Source of the DNA: Vibrio diabolicus
Lineage (GTDB): Bacteria > Pseudomonadota > Gammaproteobacteria > Enterobacterales > Vibrionaceae
Direction of reading: 5' to 3'
Assembly: GCA_001048675.1 (NCBI GenBank)
Contig: CCKK01000018.1
Coordinates: 62,001 to 126,000, forward strand
Length of the DNA: 64,000 nucleotides
Below are positions 17,184 through 27,354 of this stretch, in pieces. A program made the position numbers and the translations under genes. The notes under the pieces were generated by a model that worked only from the letters and a program-made list of their open reading frames with translations, did no database searches and was not told where the DNA came from. Within the stretch, counting starts at the first letter, position 1; each line of letters opens with the position of its first letter.

Positions 17184-17287
17184 TTACTGGGCAACCTTAC
17201 TACTCCCCTTTAGATCTATTCACTTTGTTAATCTTTGGTTCAGCTTCTTGCTATTAAACTGATTTCATCATCTAAAGGAGGTCAGTT

Positions 17288-17958
17288 ATGGATTTAAAAA
17301 GTCTTCTAAACCAAGCACTCAAATCAGACTTACTCAAGCAAGGGGCTGATGCGTTAGGTAAACAAACTAACAACATCAAATCCTCATCAAACTCAAGTAG
17401 CCTGAAAACGCTAGGAGCAGGTGCCGTTGGCGGAGGCCTTATCGGTATGCTGATGGGCTCGAAAGAAAAAGTAAAAAAATGACCAAGAAAATAGGCTCGG
17501 GCGCATTAAAAGTCGGTGGCGCTGCTGCGCTTGGAGCATTAGCCTACAAAGTTTATAACGACTGGCAAGCCAAACAGTCCGGTCAAGGTGTTCATGAGAC
17601 CTTTGACCCCGATGACAGCAAACACAGTGTACTAATTTTAAAAGCAATGATTGGAGCCGCAAAAGCCGATGGCCATGTCGATGAAGAGGAAATGGCCCGC
17701 ATCGAGCAAGCCCTCGCGGATATGGGCGCAGATGAGCACGTACGTCAACTCGTTCAGCAAGAACTAAACAAACCGCTTGATCCTGCTGAAATTGCTAATC
17801 AGGCGACCTCTCCTCAACAAGCGTCAGAAATTTATCTCGCGTCTTTGATTGTTGCTGATGAGCAAAACTTCATGGAAAAAGCGTATTTGCAAGAACTGGC
17901 AAAACAGCTTCAGCTCTCACCAGAAGTCACTCAGCAGTTAGAAGTACAAATGCAGTGA
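17288..17958 (+). pseudogene. DUF533/TerB-like (YebE family) inner-membrane protein, split at an A-run
   Basis: Two frames together match one YebE/DUF533 protein of about 223 residues. The first 64 residues hold a glycine-rich hydrophobic stretch (TLGAGAVGGGLIGMLMGSK). The second frame begins at an ATG at 17479, has another glycine/alanine segment (ALKVGGAAALGALAYKVY) and then the acidic TerB-like helical domain (ILKAMIGAAKADGHVDEEEM). E. coli YebE has these parts in one frame. The total of 671 bases lacks one base. The junction GTA-AAA-AAA-TGA contains seven A residues in the phase of an A-AAA-AAA slippery heptamer, so it may be a lost A, a true -1 frameshift site or two genes overlapping by ATGA. 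Function unknown. Confidence 0.7.
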
Positions 17959-18069
17959 TTAAATCTCGCTCAAGCAACTCCTCAACTTGAGCCAAAACAA
18001 CTCTGCACTTTGAGTTTCAAATCTGCTGTGTGTATATTGAGATAAGTTATCATTTAGTGGAAAGAAAAC

Positions 18070-18276
18070 ATGCAAGTATACGGCTGTTGTGAACTGGTTC
18101 GTGAGCTTTATGCTCAAATTGGTAGTGGCGATCAAGCTTACATTCCTCAGGCAATTTCATGTGCTGTTAAAGCGCTGAACGATGTTGCTGCGGATGAATC
18201 GCTACCAAAAGAAGTGCGTGAAAAAGCGGCATTTGCTGCGGCAAACCTACTGATTTCAGATTTTGAGGATAAGTAA
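18070..18276 (+). CDS. yaeP: YaeP family protein (UPF0253)
   Basis: A 68-residue protein closely following E. coli Yae[21 protein letters not shown], then [15 protein letters not shown] and [16 protein letters not shown]. Function unknown. Its stop overlaps the start of the DUF4250 gene (TAATG), giving a two-gene operon. In E. coli the same family sits near proS and trmO, so the neighbourhood is conserved. Confidence 0.92.
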   Translation: MQVYGCCELVRELYAQIGSGDQAYIPQAISCAVKALNDVAADESLPKEVREKAAFAAANLLISDFEDK

Positions 18277-18467
18277 TGAATCTAGCGAACTTTGAATCCA
18301 TGGATTCTGTCATGCTCATGAGCATTGTAAATATGAAGCTACGCGACGACTTCGGTGGTGACTTAGATAAACTGGTAGCTTTCTTCGATATTGATCGCGC
18401 AGCACTAGAAGCAAAACTGGCTTCTGCTGGTTTTGACTTTCTTCCAGAAGCAGGACAATTCCGTTAA
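18276..18467 (+). CDS. DUF4250 domain-containing protein
   Basis: A 63-residue protein carrying the DUF4250 signature LMSIVNMKLRDDFGGDLDKL, followed by a short helix (DIDRAALEAKLASAG). It is small, acidic and soluble. The fold looks like a helix-turn-helix, but no DNA-binding role is known. Translationally coupled to yaeP; a terminator follows. Confidence 0.88.
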   Translation: MNLANFESMDSVMLMSIVNMKLRDDFGGDLDKLVAFFDIDRAALEAKLASAGFDFLPEAGQFR

Positions 18468-18514
18468 CCCGCAGCAATCACCGCGGGTAACTGAAACGGG
18501 GAATAACCAACATG

Positions 18515-18554
18515 AAAAAGGGCTTGATGATCACTCATCAAGCCCTTCTCTTTT
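18515..18554. terminator. Bidirectional terminator after the yaeP-DUF4250 operon
   Basis: Stem AAGGGCTTGATGA / TCATCAAGCCCTT with TCAC in the loop; A-run on the left and CTCTTTT on the right. It serves both this operon and the convergent transporter gene. Confidence 0.88.
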
Positions 18555-18572
18555 GTCCAATAGACGTTTCGA

Positions 18573-19937
18573 TTAGCCAAATGAAGCCCAGATGACCGTA
18601 GCCACAAGAATTGGACATACAAACTTCACATACGCTGGCCATAACTTACCAAACCAACCTTGCGTAAACTCCGGGCAACCTTGCTCAAGCTCTTTGATTT
18701 TTGAGTTGCGATTCCATACCCAACCACCAAATAAGCAGAATAAGAGCGCAGCGGTTGGTTGTAGATACTGAGTAGCAACCGTCGCGACCATACCAAATAG
18801 AGCGCCAAAGTTATAAACAATCACCACACTGAACAAGGCGATGAGACCACCTAAAACCCAGCTCGTTGCGCTACGCTTGGTGTTGAAACGCTCACTCACT
18901 AACGCCACTGGACACTCTAACATTGAAATGGAAGACGTTAGCGCCGCAATCGTCAGCAATAAAAAGAACACAATAGAGAACAATTGACCAAGCAAACCTA
19001 AGCTATCAAACATCAATGGCAATACGGTAAATACCAACGTATCAGAGCTTAATAGAGAGCCATCTTCAGCATAGATTTGAACGCCTTTTTGCATCGCAAC
19101 AAACATCGCTGGCATCACCACTAACCCTGCAATGAAAGCAACGGCAGTATCTACCATGGTCACGTTCATCGCCATCTTTGGTAGGTTCTCTTTCTTACTC
19201 AAGTAAGAGCCATAAATCAGCATTGAACAGCCACCGATCGTAAGCGAGAAGAAGCCCTGCCCCATTGCAGCAAGAATCAACTTGCGGTCCCATACCTTTT
19301 CGAAATCCGGTACCAAGTAATGCTTTAGCCCTTCCATCGCACCGTTTTGCGTCATGATGTAAGCAAACAGCAGGGCAAACAGAACAAACAATGCTGGCAT
19401 CAAGCGTGTTGACCACTTCTCAATACCTTGTTTTACTCCACCTTGTACGATAAGAATTGTTAGCACATAAAAAGTAATAGTTCCGAACAAGTTACGTTCA
19501 ACGCTAAAGCCCTTTAGCCATTGAGTTGCAGCTTCTAACCCCATTAGATCTGTGATTGCACCCAGTAAAAAGCAGATCAACCAACCACCGACAATAGAGT
19601 AAAACGCTAAAACAGCGCTTGGTACGCTTAAACCAATCCAGCCCACAATACCGCCGAGCTTTTTACCTACCGGATGATTGGTAAGCGAGCGCATACTATC
19701 CACCGGGTTGGCTTGACCATGACGACCAATCGCCATTTCAACCACCAGCATAGGAAATGCGACGATAAGAATCATCACCAAATAAACCAACAGGAAAGCA
19801 CCGCCGCCATTACTGGCAGCTTGGGTTGGAAAGCCCCAAATATTGCCAAGGCCAACTGCGGCACCTGCGGCTGCTAAGATGAATCCGAGACGAGAGCCAA
19901 AATGCTCACGAGGCTGAGAAGAGGTTTGCTGTGTCAT
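18573..19937 (-). CDS. Neurotransmitter:sodium symporter (NSS) family transporter
   Basis: A protein of about 454 residues with 11-12 membrane segments, of the LeuT/NSS family. The first segment contains the substrate- and sodium-site signature AAAGAAVGLGNIWGFP, followed by NGGGAFLLVYLVMILI and the loop EMAIGRHGQANP. Family members import amino acids or related molecules with sodium; the substrate here is unknown. The frame runs to 19958, but the ATG at 19937 (MTQQTSSQPREHFGSRLGF) gives the usual start just before the first helix. Confidence 0.9.
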   Translation of the reverse strand: MTQQTSSQPREHFGSRLGFILAAAGAAVGLGNIWGFPTQAASNGGGAFLLVYLVMILIVAFPMLVVEMAIGRHGQANPVDSMRSLTNHPVGKKLGGIVGWIGLSVPSAVLAFYSIVGGWLICFLLGAITDLMGLEAATQWLKGFSVERNLFGTITFYVLTILIVQGGVKQGIEKWSTRLMPALFVLFALLFAYIMTQNGAMEGLKHYLVPDFEKVWDRKLILAAMGQGFFSLTIGGCSMLIYGSYLSKKENLPKMAMNVTMVDTAVAFIAGLVVMPAMFVAMQKGVQIYAEDGSLLSSDTLVFTVLPLMFDSLGLLGQLFSIVFFLLLTIAALTSSISMLECPVALVSERFNTKRSATSWVLGGLIALFSVVIVYNFGALFGMVATVATQYLQPTAALLFCLFGGWVWNRNSKIKELEQGCPEFTQGWFGKLWPAYVKFVCPILVATVIWASFG

Positions 19938-20313
19938 ACTACTCACACAAAATATCATTGAACTAGCTAACTAGTACAATATAGCAATATTCACTATTCA
20001 ACAAGAGCACTCCGGTTAAATACTCGACAGTTGAAACAATTCACAGTCATTCAGCTTGTAAATTTTAACGTACATCTCACATTCATCATTCTAAGACCTG
20101 GCGACTTTTGTCTTTTTCACACGCCTAGAATTTGTGATTCTCCCATCGTGAAGTGAGCCGAAAAATAATGAGCTTTGGTGTAAGGAACGAATAGTTCCTC
20201 GTGATACTGTGTCGAAAAGCAGAATATTGTGCTTCGCTTTTTCCCCCTTATGTCTATTTATCAGCTAGTTATTACTCTGTTCTCATTTATATCCATGACT
20301 CAAGGAGAGGAAA
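19938..20313. other. Divergent intergenic region upstream of the chitinase
   Basis: No coding frame is seen. It should hold the promoters of the NSS transporter (left) and the chitinase (right). Two hairpins lie on the chitinase side: AGGAAC-GAATA-GTTCCT at 20183-20199, and CGAAAAGCA / TGCTTCG at 20213-20236 followed by CTTTTT. The second looks like an intrinsic terminator placed about 70 bases before the chitinase start. Confidence 0.5.
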
Positions 20314-22860
20314 ATGAAGGTCACTCTACTTCACGGAGCGATGGTTGCAGCACTCAGCGTCAGCTACCAAGCTCAAGCCTATAACTGCCAAAGCTTACCC
20401 GACTGGGACAGCACTGCGACTTATACATCGGGCACTTTAGTAAAAACGCAAGGAGCCGCTTACGAGGCCGCGTATTGGACGCAAGGCAATGACCCTGTTA
20501 CCAATTCAGGGGCTTGGGAGGCATGGAAAGCGTTAGGGCAATGTGATGGTGGAAGCAACAATCTAGAGCCAACAGTGTCATTCTCCTCTCCAACAAACAA
20601 CGCACAAATTCCCGAAGGCAGTGCGATCACCTTGCTAGCCAACGCAGCCGACAAAGATGGCCAAATCGCACAAGTTGAGTTTGTTGCAGGCAACCAAACG
20701 GTTGCTGTGGTAACTCAAGCACCATTCGAAGCATCTTGGACCGCTATTGAAGGTGTCTCGCAATTGACCGCGATTGCGACCGATAATGAGGGAGCCGTTA
20801 CCACCACGACGATTTCTATCCAAGTTCAACCACAAGTCGAGTTGCCACCACCTAGCATTTCACTGACAAGCCCATCGGGAACGGAAGCGCTTAACGTGGG
20901 TGGGAACCTCACGGTGGCCGCTCAAGCTGATGATATTGATGGTGTGGTCACACAAGTTGAGTTCTTCGTGAACAATCAATCCGTCGCGATTGATACCAGT
21001 GTACCTTACGAATATCAATGGACCGCGAGTGCTGGTACACATTCGTTTAAAGCACAAGCGACTGATGACACAAACCTCACAACCATGAGCCAAGAAGTAA
21101 CGCTTGTTGTTAGTAATTCAGAAACAGGGACGGGCGGATGTGCAGATGCAGTGCCTTACGCGGCGGGCACGAGTTATCAAGTTGGCGACCTAGTTTCTCA
21201 CTTCAACCAAAAATATCGTTGTGATGTTGCTGGTTGGTGTTCCTCGGATGCGGCATGGGCTTACGAGCCAGGTGAAGGGTTATACTGGCAAGATGCTTGG
21301 AGTGGCCTAGGTGCTTGTTCGACGCCACCGCAAGTTACCATTACGGCACCAACGGATGGACAAGTCGTGCTCGCTGGCAGCAATAACGAAATCACGGCAA
21401 ACGCAAGCGATGCTGATGGCACCGTCACGCAAGTTGAGTTTTTTGCGAACAACACCAGCTTAGGGGTCATCACTCAAGCTCCATATTCCGTTACTTGGAA
21501 CGCCACACTTATTGGCGCTAACCAGCTTAAAGCCGTCGCAACCGATAATGATAACAACACGTCAGAGTCCTTGGTTGGTGTGGAAGTCAGCGATAAAGAT
21601 TTGGTCGTCTCACTGACTTCACCAAGTAGCGGTCAAACCGTCGGCTTAGGCAAAAACCTCGCATTAAGTGCCGATGCAACGTCTTTAACCTCAGGCATTA
21701 AACACGTTGATTTCATGATCAACGGCTCTATTGTTGCAACCGATACCACGGTACCTTACACAGCTAACTGGACACCAACTGCACTTGGTAACTTTACAGT
21801 TAGCGCCCAAGCTGTGGATTTGTCAGGAAGCAATGCATTGTCTGACGCGGCAGCAATAACGGTGGTTGAGCAAGCAGAGAAACGTCATAAACTCATCGGT
21901 TACTGGCACAATTTTGTAAATGGGGCTGGCTGTCCAATTCGTCTAGCGGATATGGCTGATGCGTGGGATGTGATTGATATTGCCTTTGCCGAAAATGACC
22001 GCAACAGTGATGGTACCGTGCACTTTAATCTATATTCAGGCGATATTTACAGCGATTGTCCAGCGCTCGACCCAGCACAGTTCAAACAAGACATGGCAGC
22101 GCTTCAAGCTAAAGGTAAAAAGTTTGTTCTCTCTCTTGGTGGCGCAGAAGGCACGATTACGCTGAATACCGATCAAGACGAAGCCAACTTTGTCTCTAGC
22201 CTAACAGGTCTTATCGCTGAGTGGGGCTTTGATGGTCTTGATGTGGATTTAGAGAGTGGATCTAACTTGGTTCATGGCTCGCAAATTCAAGCTCGCCTTG
22301 GTCGTGCTTTGCTTCAAATAGAGCAAAACATGGGTGGCGATATGTACCTAACCATGGCACCTGAGCATCCTTATGTTCAAGGCGGCTATGTGGCTTACAG
22401 CGGTATTTGGGGAGCTTACATTCCTGTGATTAATGAGACACGCAGCACGCTCGACCTGCTTCACGTCCAGCTATATAACAACGGTGGTTTGCCAAACCCA
22501 TATCTGCCAGGCAGTGCACCAGAAGGCTCTGTGGATATGATGGTAGCGCAATCTAAAATGCTTATCGAAGGCTTTGAATTGGCCGACGGCACTCAGTTTG
22601 CACCACTACGTGATGATCAAGTCGCAATCGGCTTACCTTCAGGTCCTAGCTCAGCAAATTCAGGGCAGGCTCCGACACAGAATATTATCAGCGCACTAGA
22701 TTGTTTAACCAAAGGCACTTCATGTGGCACCGTTAAACCAGCGTTCATTTACCCGAATTATGCAGGGGTAATGACGTGGTCTATCAACTGGGATCAGTAT
22801 GATGGTTTTAATTTCTCAAAACCTGTCGGCGATAAGCTCACCGAGATGAACGCGCAATAA
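20314..22860 (+). CDS. Secreted GH18 chitinase with chitin-binding and Ig-like modules
   Basis: An 848-residue secreted enzyme. In order: a signal peptide (residues 1-22, ending QAQA); a CBM5/12 chitin-binding domain (about 23-75, with aromatic residues in AAYWTQGNDPV); two Ig-like domains (about 85-270); a second CBM5/12-like domain (about 276-340, GCADAVPYAAGTSYQVGDLV); two more Ig-like repeats (about 343-525) and the GH18 catalytic domain (about 530-845). The GH18 signature DGLDVDLE places the catalytic acid at Glu647. The four Ig-like repeats share TQVEFFVNNQS-type cores. It degrades chitin outside the cell, a typical vibrio trait. GGAGAGG precedes the ATG. It is a single-gene unit ended by the hairpin at 22933. 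Confidence 0.95.
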   Translation: MKVTLLHGAMVAALSVSYQAQAYNCQSLPDWDSTATYTSGTLVKTQGAAYEAAYWTQGNDPVTNSGAWEAWKALGQCDGGSNNLEPTVSFSSPTNNAQIPEGSAITLLANAADKDGQIAQVEFVAGNQTVAVVTQAPFEASWTAIEGVSQLTAIATDNEGAVTTTTISIQVQPQVELPPPSISLTSPSGTEALNVGGNLTVAAQADDIDGVVTQVEFFVNNQSVAIDTSVPYEYQWTASAGTHSFKAQATDDTNLTTMSQEVTLVVSNSETGTGGCADAVPYAAGTSYQVGDLVSHFNQKYRCDVAGWCSSDAAWAYEPGEGLYWQDAWSGLGACSTPPQVTITAPTDGQVVLAGSNNEITANASDADGTVTQVEFFANNTSLGVITQAPYSVTWNATLIGANQLKAVATDNDNNTSESLVGVEVSDKDLVVSLTSPSSGQTVGLGKNLALSADATSLTSGIKHVDFMINGSIVATDTTVPYTANWTPTALGNFTVSAQAVDLSGSNALSDAAAITVVEQAEKRHKLIGYWHNFVNGAGCPIRLADMADAWDVIDIAFAENDRNSDGTVHFNLYSGDIYSDCPALDPAQFKQDMAALQAKGKKFVLSLGGAEGTITLNTDQDEANFVSSLTGLIAEWGFDGLDVDLESGSNLVHGSQIQARLGRALLQIEQNMGGDMYLTMAPEHPYVQGGYVAYSGIWGAYIPVINETRSTLDLLHVQLYNNGGLPNPYLPGSAPEGSVDMMVAQSKMLIEGFELADGTQFAPLRDDQVAIGLPSGPSSANSGQAPTQNIISALDCLTKGTSCGTVKPAFIYPNYAGVMTWSINWDQYDGFNFSKPVGDKLTEMNAQ

Positions 22861-22932
22861 GCTATCAAAGAACAAGCGGGTAAAACGGAAATATCGTCTT
22901 GCTTTCATTACTTGTTCAAGTATGTAAAAACG

Positions 22933-22963
22933 AAAAGAGAGCACAATAGTGCTCTCTTTCTTT
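22933..22963. terminator. Bidirectional terminator between chitinase and DUF2884 genes
   Basis: Stem AAAGAGAGCAC / GTGCTCTCTTT with loop AATA, flanked by A- and T-rich ends; serves both convergent genes. Confidence 0.88.
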
Positions 22964-22995
22964 ATCGCATCAAGTTTTTTACTTTTAAAGGGTAA

Positions 22996-23738
22996 TTAAA
23001 TCGTAAATACTCGGTAATCTTTTAGCTCAGGGATTTTCTTCAACAAATCGTCTTCTTGCCCTGCCATGTCATCCAACGAGTCGCACAACTCTTCTGCTTG
23101 TTGCTCTACCTCTTTCGAATGCTCAGCTAAACGCTCTTCTACTTTCGCGCTGAGTTCAGCCATACTCTCCGATAATGCAGTGAGGTTTATTCCCCCTCTT
23201 CCTTCATTTTTTTCGATAAAGCATCCAACGAACTCGCTAAAAACTCTTTATTGAAGATCTCTTGTGCTTTTGCAAAGTCTTCAGTCCACCCTTGTGTCAT
23301 GGACTCAAAGCTTTCCGCTGGTAGAATGAAATCACCATCTTTGTAGTAACGTGATTCAACATCAGCGAAAAAGTCCTGTACTGCGACTTTGACGTTATCA
23401 AACGCGCCAGGTGCGTCTAGGCTTTCCGCGACATCATCGATGATGTCATTTGCAAGCGCTAAACCATCACTCGCCAACTGCTTTGCTTGTGGAATATACG
23501 CGTTCATTTTTTCGCGATAGTCTTCAATTGCCGCTTTTTGGTCGGCATTGAGTTCAATTAGCTCACCTTTGATGAATAGGTTGTTATCCTCATCCACGAC
23601 AGCTTTATCACCTGTCGTTTGGCGAATTTCCAAGCTTTGCCCATCCATACGGACTTCATTATTGATGTCCACACGACACTGCGCTGCATAACCAGTAGCA
23701 CTGACCATCAGCAATGAGAGTGTAAAAAGCTTTTTCAT
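22996..23738 (-). pseudogene. DUF2884 (YggN-like) periplasmic protein, frameshifted near its C-terminus
   Basis: The first frame gives 183 residues: a signal peptide (KKLFTLSLLMVSATGYAAQC), a small beta region (VDINNEVRMDGQSLEIRQ) and a long helical part. It stops early at KMKEEGE. A second frame continues without a break as INLTALSESMAELSAKVEER and ends at ...KDYRVFTI with a stop at 22996. Restoring one G in the run of five at 23192-23196 (C on the plus strand) joins both into 247 residues, close to E. coli YggN (239). The family is periplasmic and of unknown function. Probably a homopolymer base-calling error. Confidence 0.75.
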
Positions 23739-23799
23739 GTCATTCTCTTTTATTTAACATTACTCGTGTTAAACATAACACTGAGTGATACATGAGATG

Positions 23800-24279
23800 T
23801 CAGCAAACCGTCACGACTTCGTAACAAGTTGTTTTTTCTTCTATTTTTACATCAATCTCATCGCCTTCTTCTTTCCCGAATAACGCTCGACCAAGAGGAG
23901 ATTTTGCTGTTAAGACAAAGACTTCCTGAGCCTGATATTTAACAGTCAGACCACCAGAACAAGGGCCTACAAAGAAGTGCTTTTCAAGCAAATTCTCATC
24001 TGCGAGAACGACGTAAGCACCTACACCAACAGGTGCGCCTTTAAAGTCGCGAGTCACTAGAGCGCGATATTGACGCAGCTCGTCTTCACTCTCTTGGATT
24101 CGCATTGCTTGTCCATGAGCAAGATACGCGGCTTCAAGTGCTAACGTATCGTACTTATGCTCGGGAACAGTTTCTTCATCTGTCGCGGCATCAATGGCTC
24201 GCAGAGCCGATGCATGGGCCACTTGAAGTTTTTCTTCCAGATGTTGGATGATAATTTGGACTAAGTCAGCTTTGTTCAT
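23800..24279 (-). CDS. GreA/GreB-like transcription elongation factor family protein
   Basis: A protein of about 159 residues. An N-terminal helical hairpin (LVQIIIQHLEEKLQVAHASA to MRIQESEDELRQYRALV) is followed by a GreA/GreB C-terminal domain with VGVGAYVVLADENLLEKHFF and the end block VLTAKSPLGRALFGKEEGDE, the hallmark of this domain. True GreA and GreB rescue backtracked RNA polymerase through acidic residues at the coiled-coil tip; this shorter paralogue may bind polymerase with a different effect. The frame is open to a GTG at 24303, but the ATG at 24279 is preferred. Divergent from the recQ-like gene. Confidence 0.8.
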   Translation of the reverse strand: MNKADLVQIIIQHLEEKLQVAHASALRAIDAATDEETVPEHKYDTLALEAAYLAHGQAMRIQESEDELRQYRALVTRDFKGAPVGVGAYVVLADENLLEKHFFVGPCSGGLTVKYQAQEVFVLTAKSPLGRALFGKEEGDEIDVKIEEKTTCYEVVTVC

Positions 24280-24355
24280 ACTTTTAGGACGCGCGTTTGG
24301 CACTCAGGGTGTGTTAATGTACCTAAGTTTACCATCAAAGAAAGGTTTCCCTATT

Positions 24356-26282
24356 ATGCAAAGTGACTCGCTGCATCAAACACTTCAATCCGTATTTGGT
24401 TTTGACTCATTACGCCAAGGTCAACAACCTGTTATTGAAGCGGTTATGAATGGTTACTCTGCTGCGGCCATCTTTCCTACGGGTTCGGGTAAGTCTCTCT
24501 GTTACCAATTGCCAGCAACCGTATTGCCCAATCTTACGTTGGTGATCTCGCCGTTGTTGGCGCTAATGAAAGATCAGCTGAACTTTTTGCAAAGTAAAGG
24601 GATCCCAGCCGCTTCTATCGATAGCAGTCAAAGCAGAGAAGAGTCACAACGCGTCATGGCAGGGGTAAAAAATGGACAGATCAAAATATTGATGATTTCT
24701 GTTGAGCGCCTAAAGAACGAGCGTTTTCGTGAGTTCATTCGCCAAGTGCCGATCTCTTTGATGGTGGTTGATGAAGCGCACTGTATTTCCGAATGGGGAC
24801 ATAACTTCCGCCCTGATTATCTCAAGCTACCGCAATATCAACGTGAACTGAACATTCCACAATCTTTGCTTCTCACTGCAACAGCAACGCCCGCAGTTAT
24901 TGAAGACATGAAACAAAAGTTCGATATTGCCAGTGAACATATTACCGTTACAGGCTTCTACCGCCCCAATCTGGATATCTCGGTTATCCCATGCGAGGAA
25001 GCAACGAAACAAGAAAAGCTAAGTGAAATCATCGCTTCTTCTCCTAAGCTTCCGACTATCGTATACGTGACACAACAGCAGACAGCAGAGCAAGTAGCAA
25101 AATCACTAATCCATATTGGCATTAATGCTCACGCGTACCATGCAGGTATGAAAAGCGACATCCGTGAACAAATCCAACAGCAGTTTATGGATAGCCAAAT
25201 TGACTGTATTGTTGCCACGATTGCATTTGGTATGGGGGTCGATAAATCTGATATCCGCCGCGTCATTCACTTCGACTTACCCAAATCGATCGAGAACTAC
25301 GCACAAGAGATTGGACGTGCAGGCAGGGACGGGCAACGTTCTGAGTGCATTCTGCTGGGCAATACGTCCGGCTTAACGGTGTTGGAAAACTTTGTCTATG
25401 GTGACACACCTGAACTAACCTCGATTAACTATGTAGTCGAGCAAGCGAAAGAACATGCTCCACAATGGGAGGTAGTGCCACTGCGTTTATCGCGTGAAAG
25501 TAATATCCGCCAATTGCCACTCAAAACCTTGTTGGTTTATTTGGAGCTACATAAACTCATTGAAGCAAAATACAGTTACTTTGCGGAATATCGCTTTAAG
25601 TTTTTGCACGATCAGCAATTTATTGTGAATCAATTTCAAGGCGAGCGACGTCAATTCGTGGAGGCTATTTTCTCCTGCTCGCAAAAAGCCAAAGTGTGGT
25701 GCCAAGTTGACCTAGAAGCGTTATGGATGAACTATCAATCGGAACGCAGCCGAGTTGTCGCAGCCCTCGACTATTTTCACCAGAAATGGTTGGATAGAGC
25801 TAGAGAGCAAACAACTGACCGACGTGTACTCTGTTTTGCCAACCACACAGAGTTCTGATGTTTTAATCCAACAACTGTATGAACTGTTCCAATCCAAAGA
25901 AAGCAAAGATATCGAAAGAATTCACACCATGCTGCGCTTGTTCCAGTCAGAGCACTGTTTGAGCTCACAATTGGCGAACTACTTTGCTGATCACAATGCA
26001 CCAGAGCAATGTGGTCACTGCTCCGTGTGTCGTGGTCAAGTCGCTTCGTTCCCAACACCACAAGGTAAGGATATTGAGCCACCTCAAGTAGCAATGTGGG
26101 TGCAGGAATTTATTCAGCTCTCCCCTTCAGCTATCAGCAATGATGCTGTCGCCCGCTTCTTGTGTGGCATTAGTACCCCTTTAATTAGCCAGCTAAAAGC
26201 TTCAAAACTGTCAGGTTATGGTGCGATGGCCAACACAAGCTTTGAGCAAGTATTAGCTCAGGTAGAAGCAGTAAGAGCCTAG
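24356..26282 (+). pseudogene. RecQ-family ATP-dependent DNA helicase, split by a +1 frameshift
   Basis: An SF2 helicase of about 641 residues once repaired. Motif I is FPTGSGKSLCYQ (about residue 44), motif II is VVDEAHCISEWGHNFRPDY and motif VI is EIGRAGRDGQR. A C-terminal Cys-rich zinc site (QCGHCSVCRGQ) lies in the second frame. The first frame ends falsely at 25858; the second resumes as GWIELESKQLTDVYSVL. The extra base is a T at 25787 in CAGAAATGGTTGG, near residue 477; 1927 bases is one more than 642 codons. It differs from canonical RecQ in lacking a clear HRDC domain, so it is probably a second RecQ-like paralogue. Its stop overlaps that of convergent dinB by four bases. Confidence 0.85.
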
Positions 26283-27344
26283 AAAAAGCTCAATTGACGC
26301 GCTTGGTTCTCGGGCTTGAGCATCACGTTCAAGCCTAAAAGGCGTATTTCCCGTCCGTTTTGGCGCTTAAGAATATCTCTTAGCAAGATCTTGAAGTCCT
26401 CAAGCTCTAATTGCGGATGGATATGCTCAATTGTTGTCAGTTGAAAGTCGGCAAATTTAACTTTAATACCTTGTTTAATAATCGATTTATCTGGGTTTGC
26501 ACGCTCTAAGCGTTTCTCGAGTTCAGGATAAAGTTTATCCTCGATCACTTGCCAACATTCATCATAGCTCGAGATATTCTGGCTGAATGTCCGTTCCACA
26601 CCGACGGATTTTCTCTCGCGCTCAATGACGACTTCTCGATTATCAATTCCATGGCTACGCTGCCATAAAGAGGCCCCCTGACGACCAAACTGTCTCAGCA
26701 ATTCACGATAGTCGCTGTTTTTAATATCCTCACATCGATAAAAGCCCGCTTGATGTAGCTTCTCAAGACTCACCTTCCCAACACCAGGAATGTTTTCCAG
26801 CGGAAGTGTATCGATAACTTCCTGGACCTTATCTGGCGGGATAACAAACTGACCGTTGGGTTTATTCATATCAGAGGCGACTTTGGCAAGGAACTTAATC
26901 GGTGCAATGCCCGCCGATGCCGTCAGCCCAAGCTCATTCCAAATGTCGCGTCGAATAGACTCTGCGATCAACGTTGCGGAGCCACGGCAAGCTGTCGAGT
27001 CCGTGACATCGAGGTATGCTTCATCTAATGATAGAGGTTCAATGATAGGCGTATAACGCTCAAAAATAGCACGAATCTGCTGAGAGACTTGTTTGTACAC
27101 GTGCATTCGACCGGGAACGACTAGTAAATGGGGGCAGAGTTGCAATGCTCGCGCCGTTGACATTGCACTACGAACGCCATATTTGCGCGCCTCATAATTA
27201 CAGGTGCTAATCACGCCACGCTGTTTTTCATGACCGCCAACGGCGAGTGCAATGCCACGGTAACTAGGATTATCTCTCATCTCAACGGCAGCAATAAAAA
27301 CAATCCATATCGACGTGAATGATTTTTCTAATTCGGTCTGACAT
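26279..27344 (-). pseudogene. dinB: DNA polymerase IV (DinB), split by a +1 frameshift near the N-terminus
   Basis: Y-family translesion polymerase. From MRDNPSYRGIALAVGGHEKQ onward it is intact (333 residues, starting at 27280), with the catalytic SLDEAYLDVT motif, helix-hairpin-helix IPGVGKVSLEKL and the C-terminal clamp-binding QLSFF. The missing N-terminus is present upstream as MSDRIRKIIHVDMDCFY, holding the first catalytic Asp, then goes out of frame because of one extra base at 27293-27294. Without it the protein is 354 residues, the normal vibrio length. As written the internal start would lack the first catalytic Asp and be inactive. A candidate LexA box lies just upstream. Confidence 0.87.
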
Positions 27345-27354
27345 AGCCATCAAA

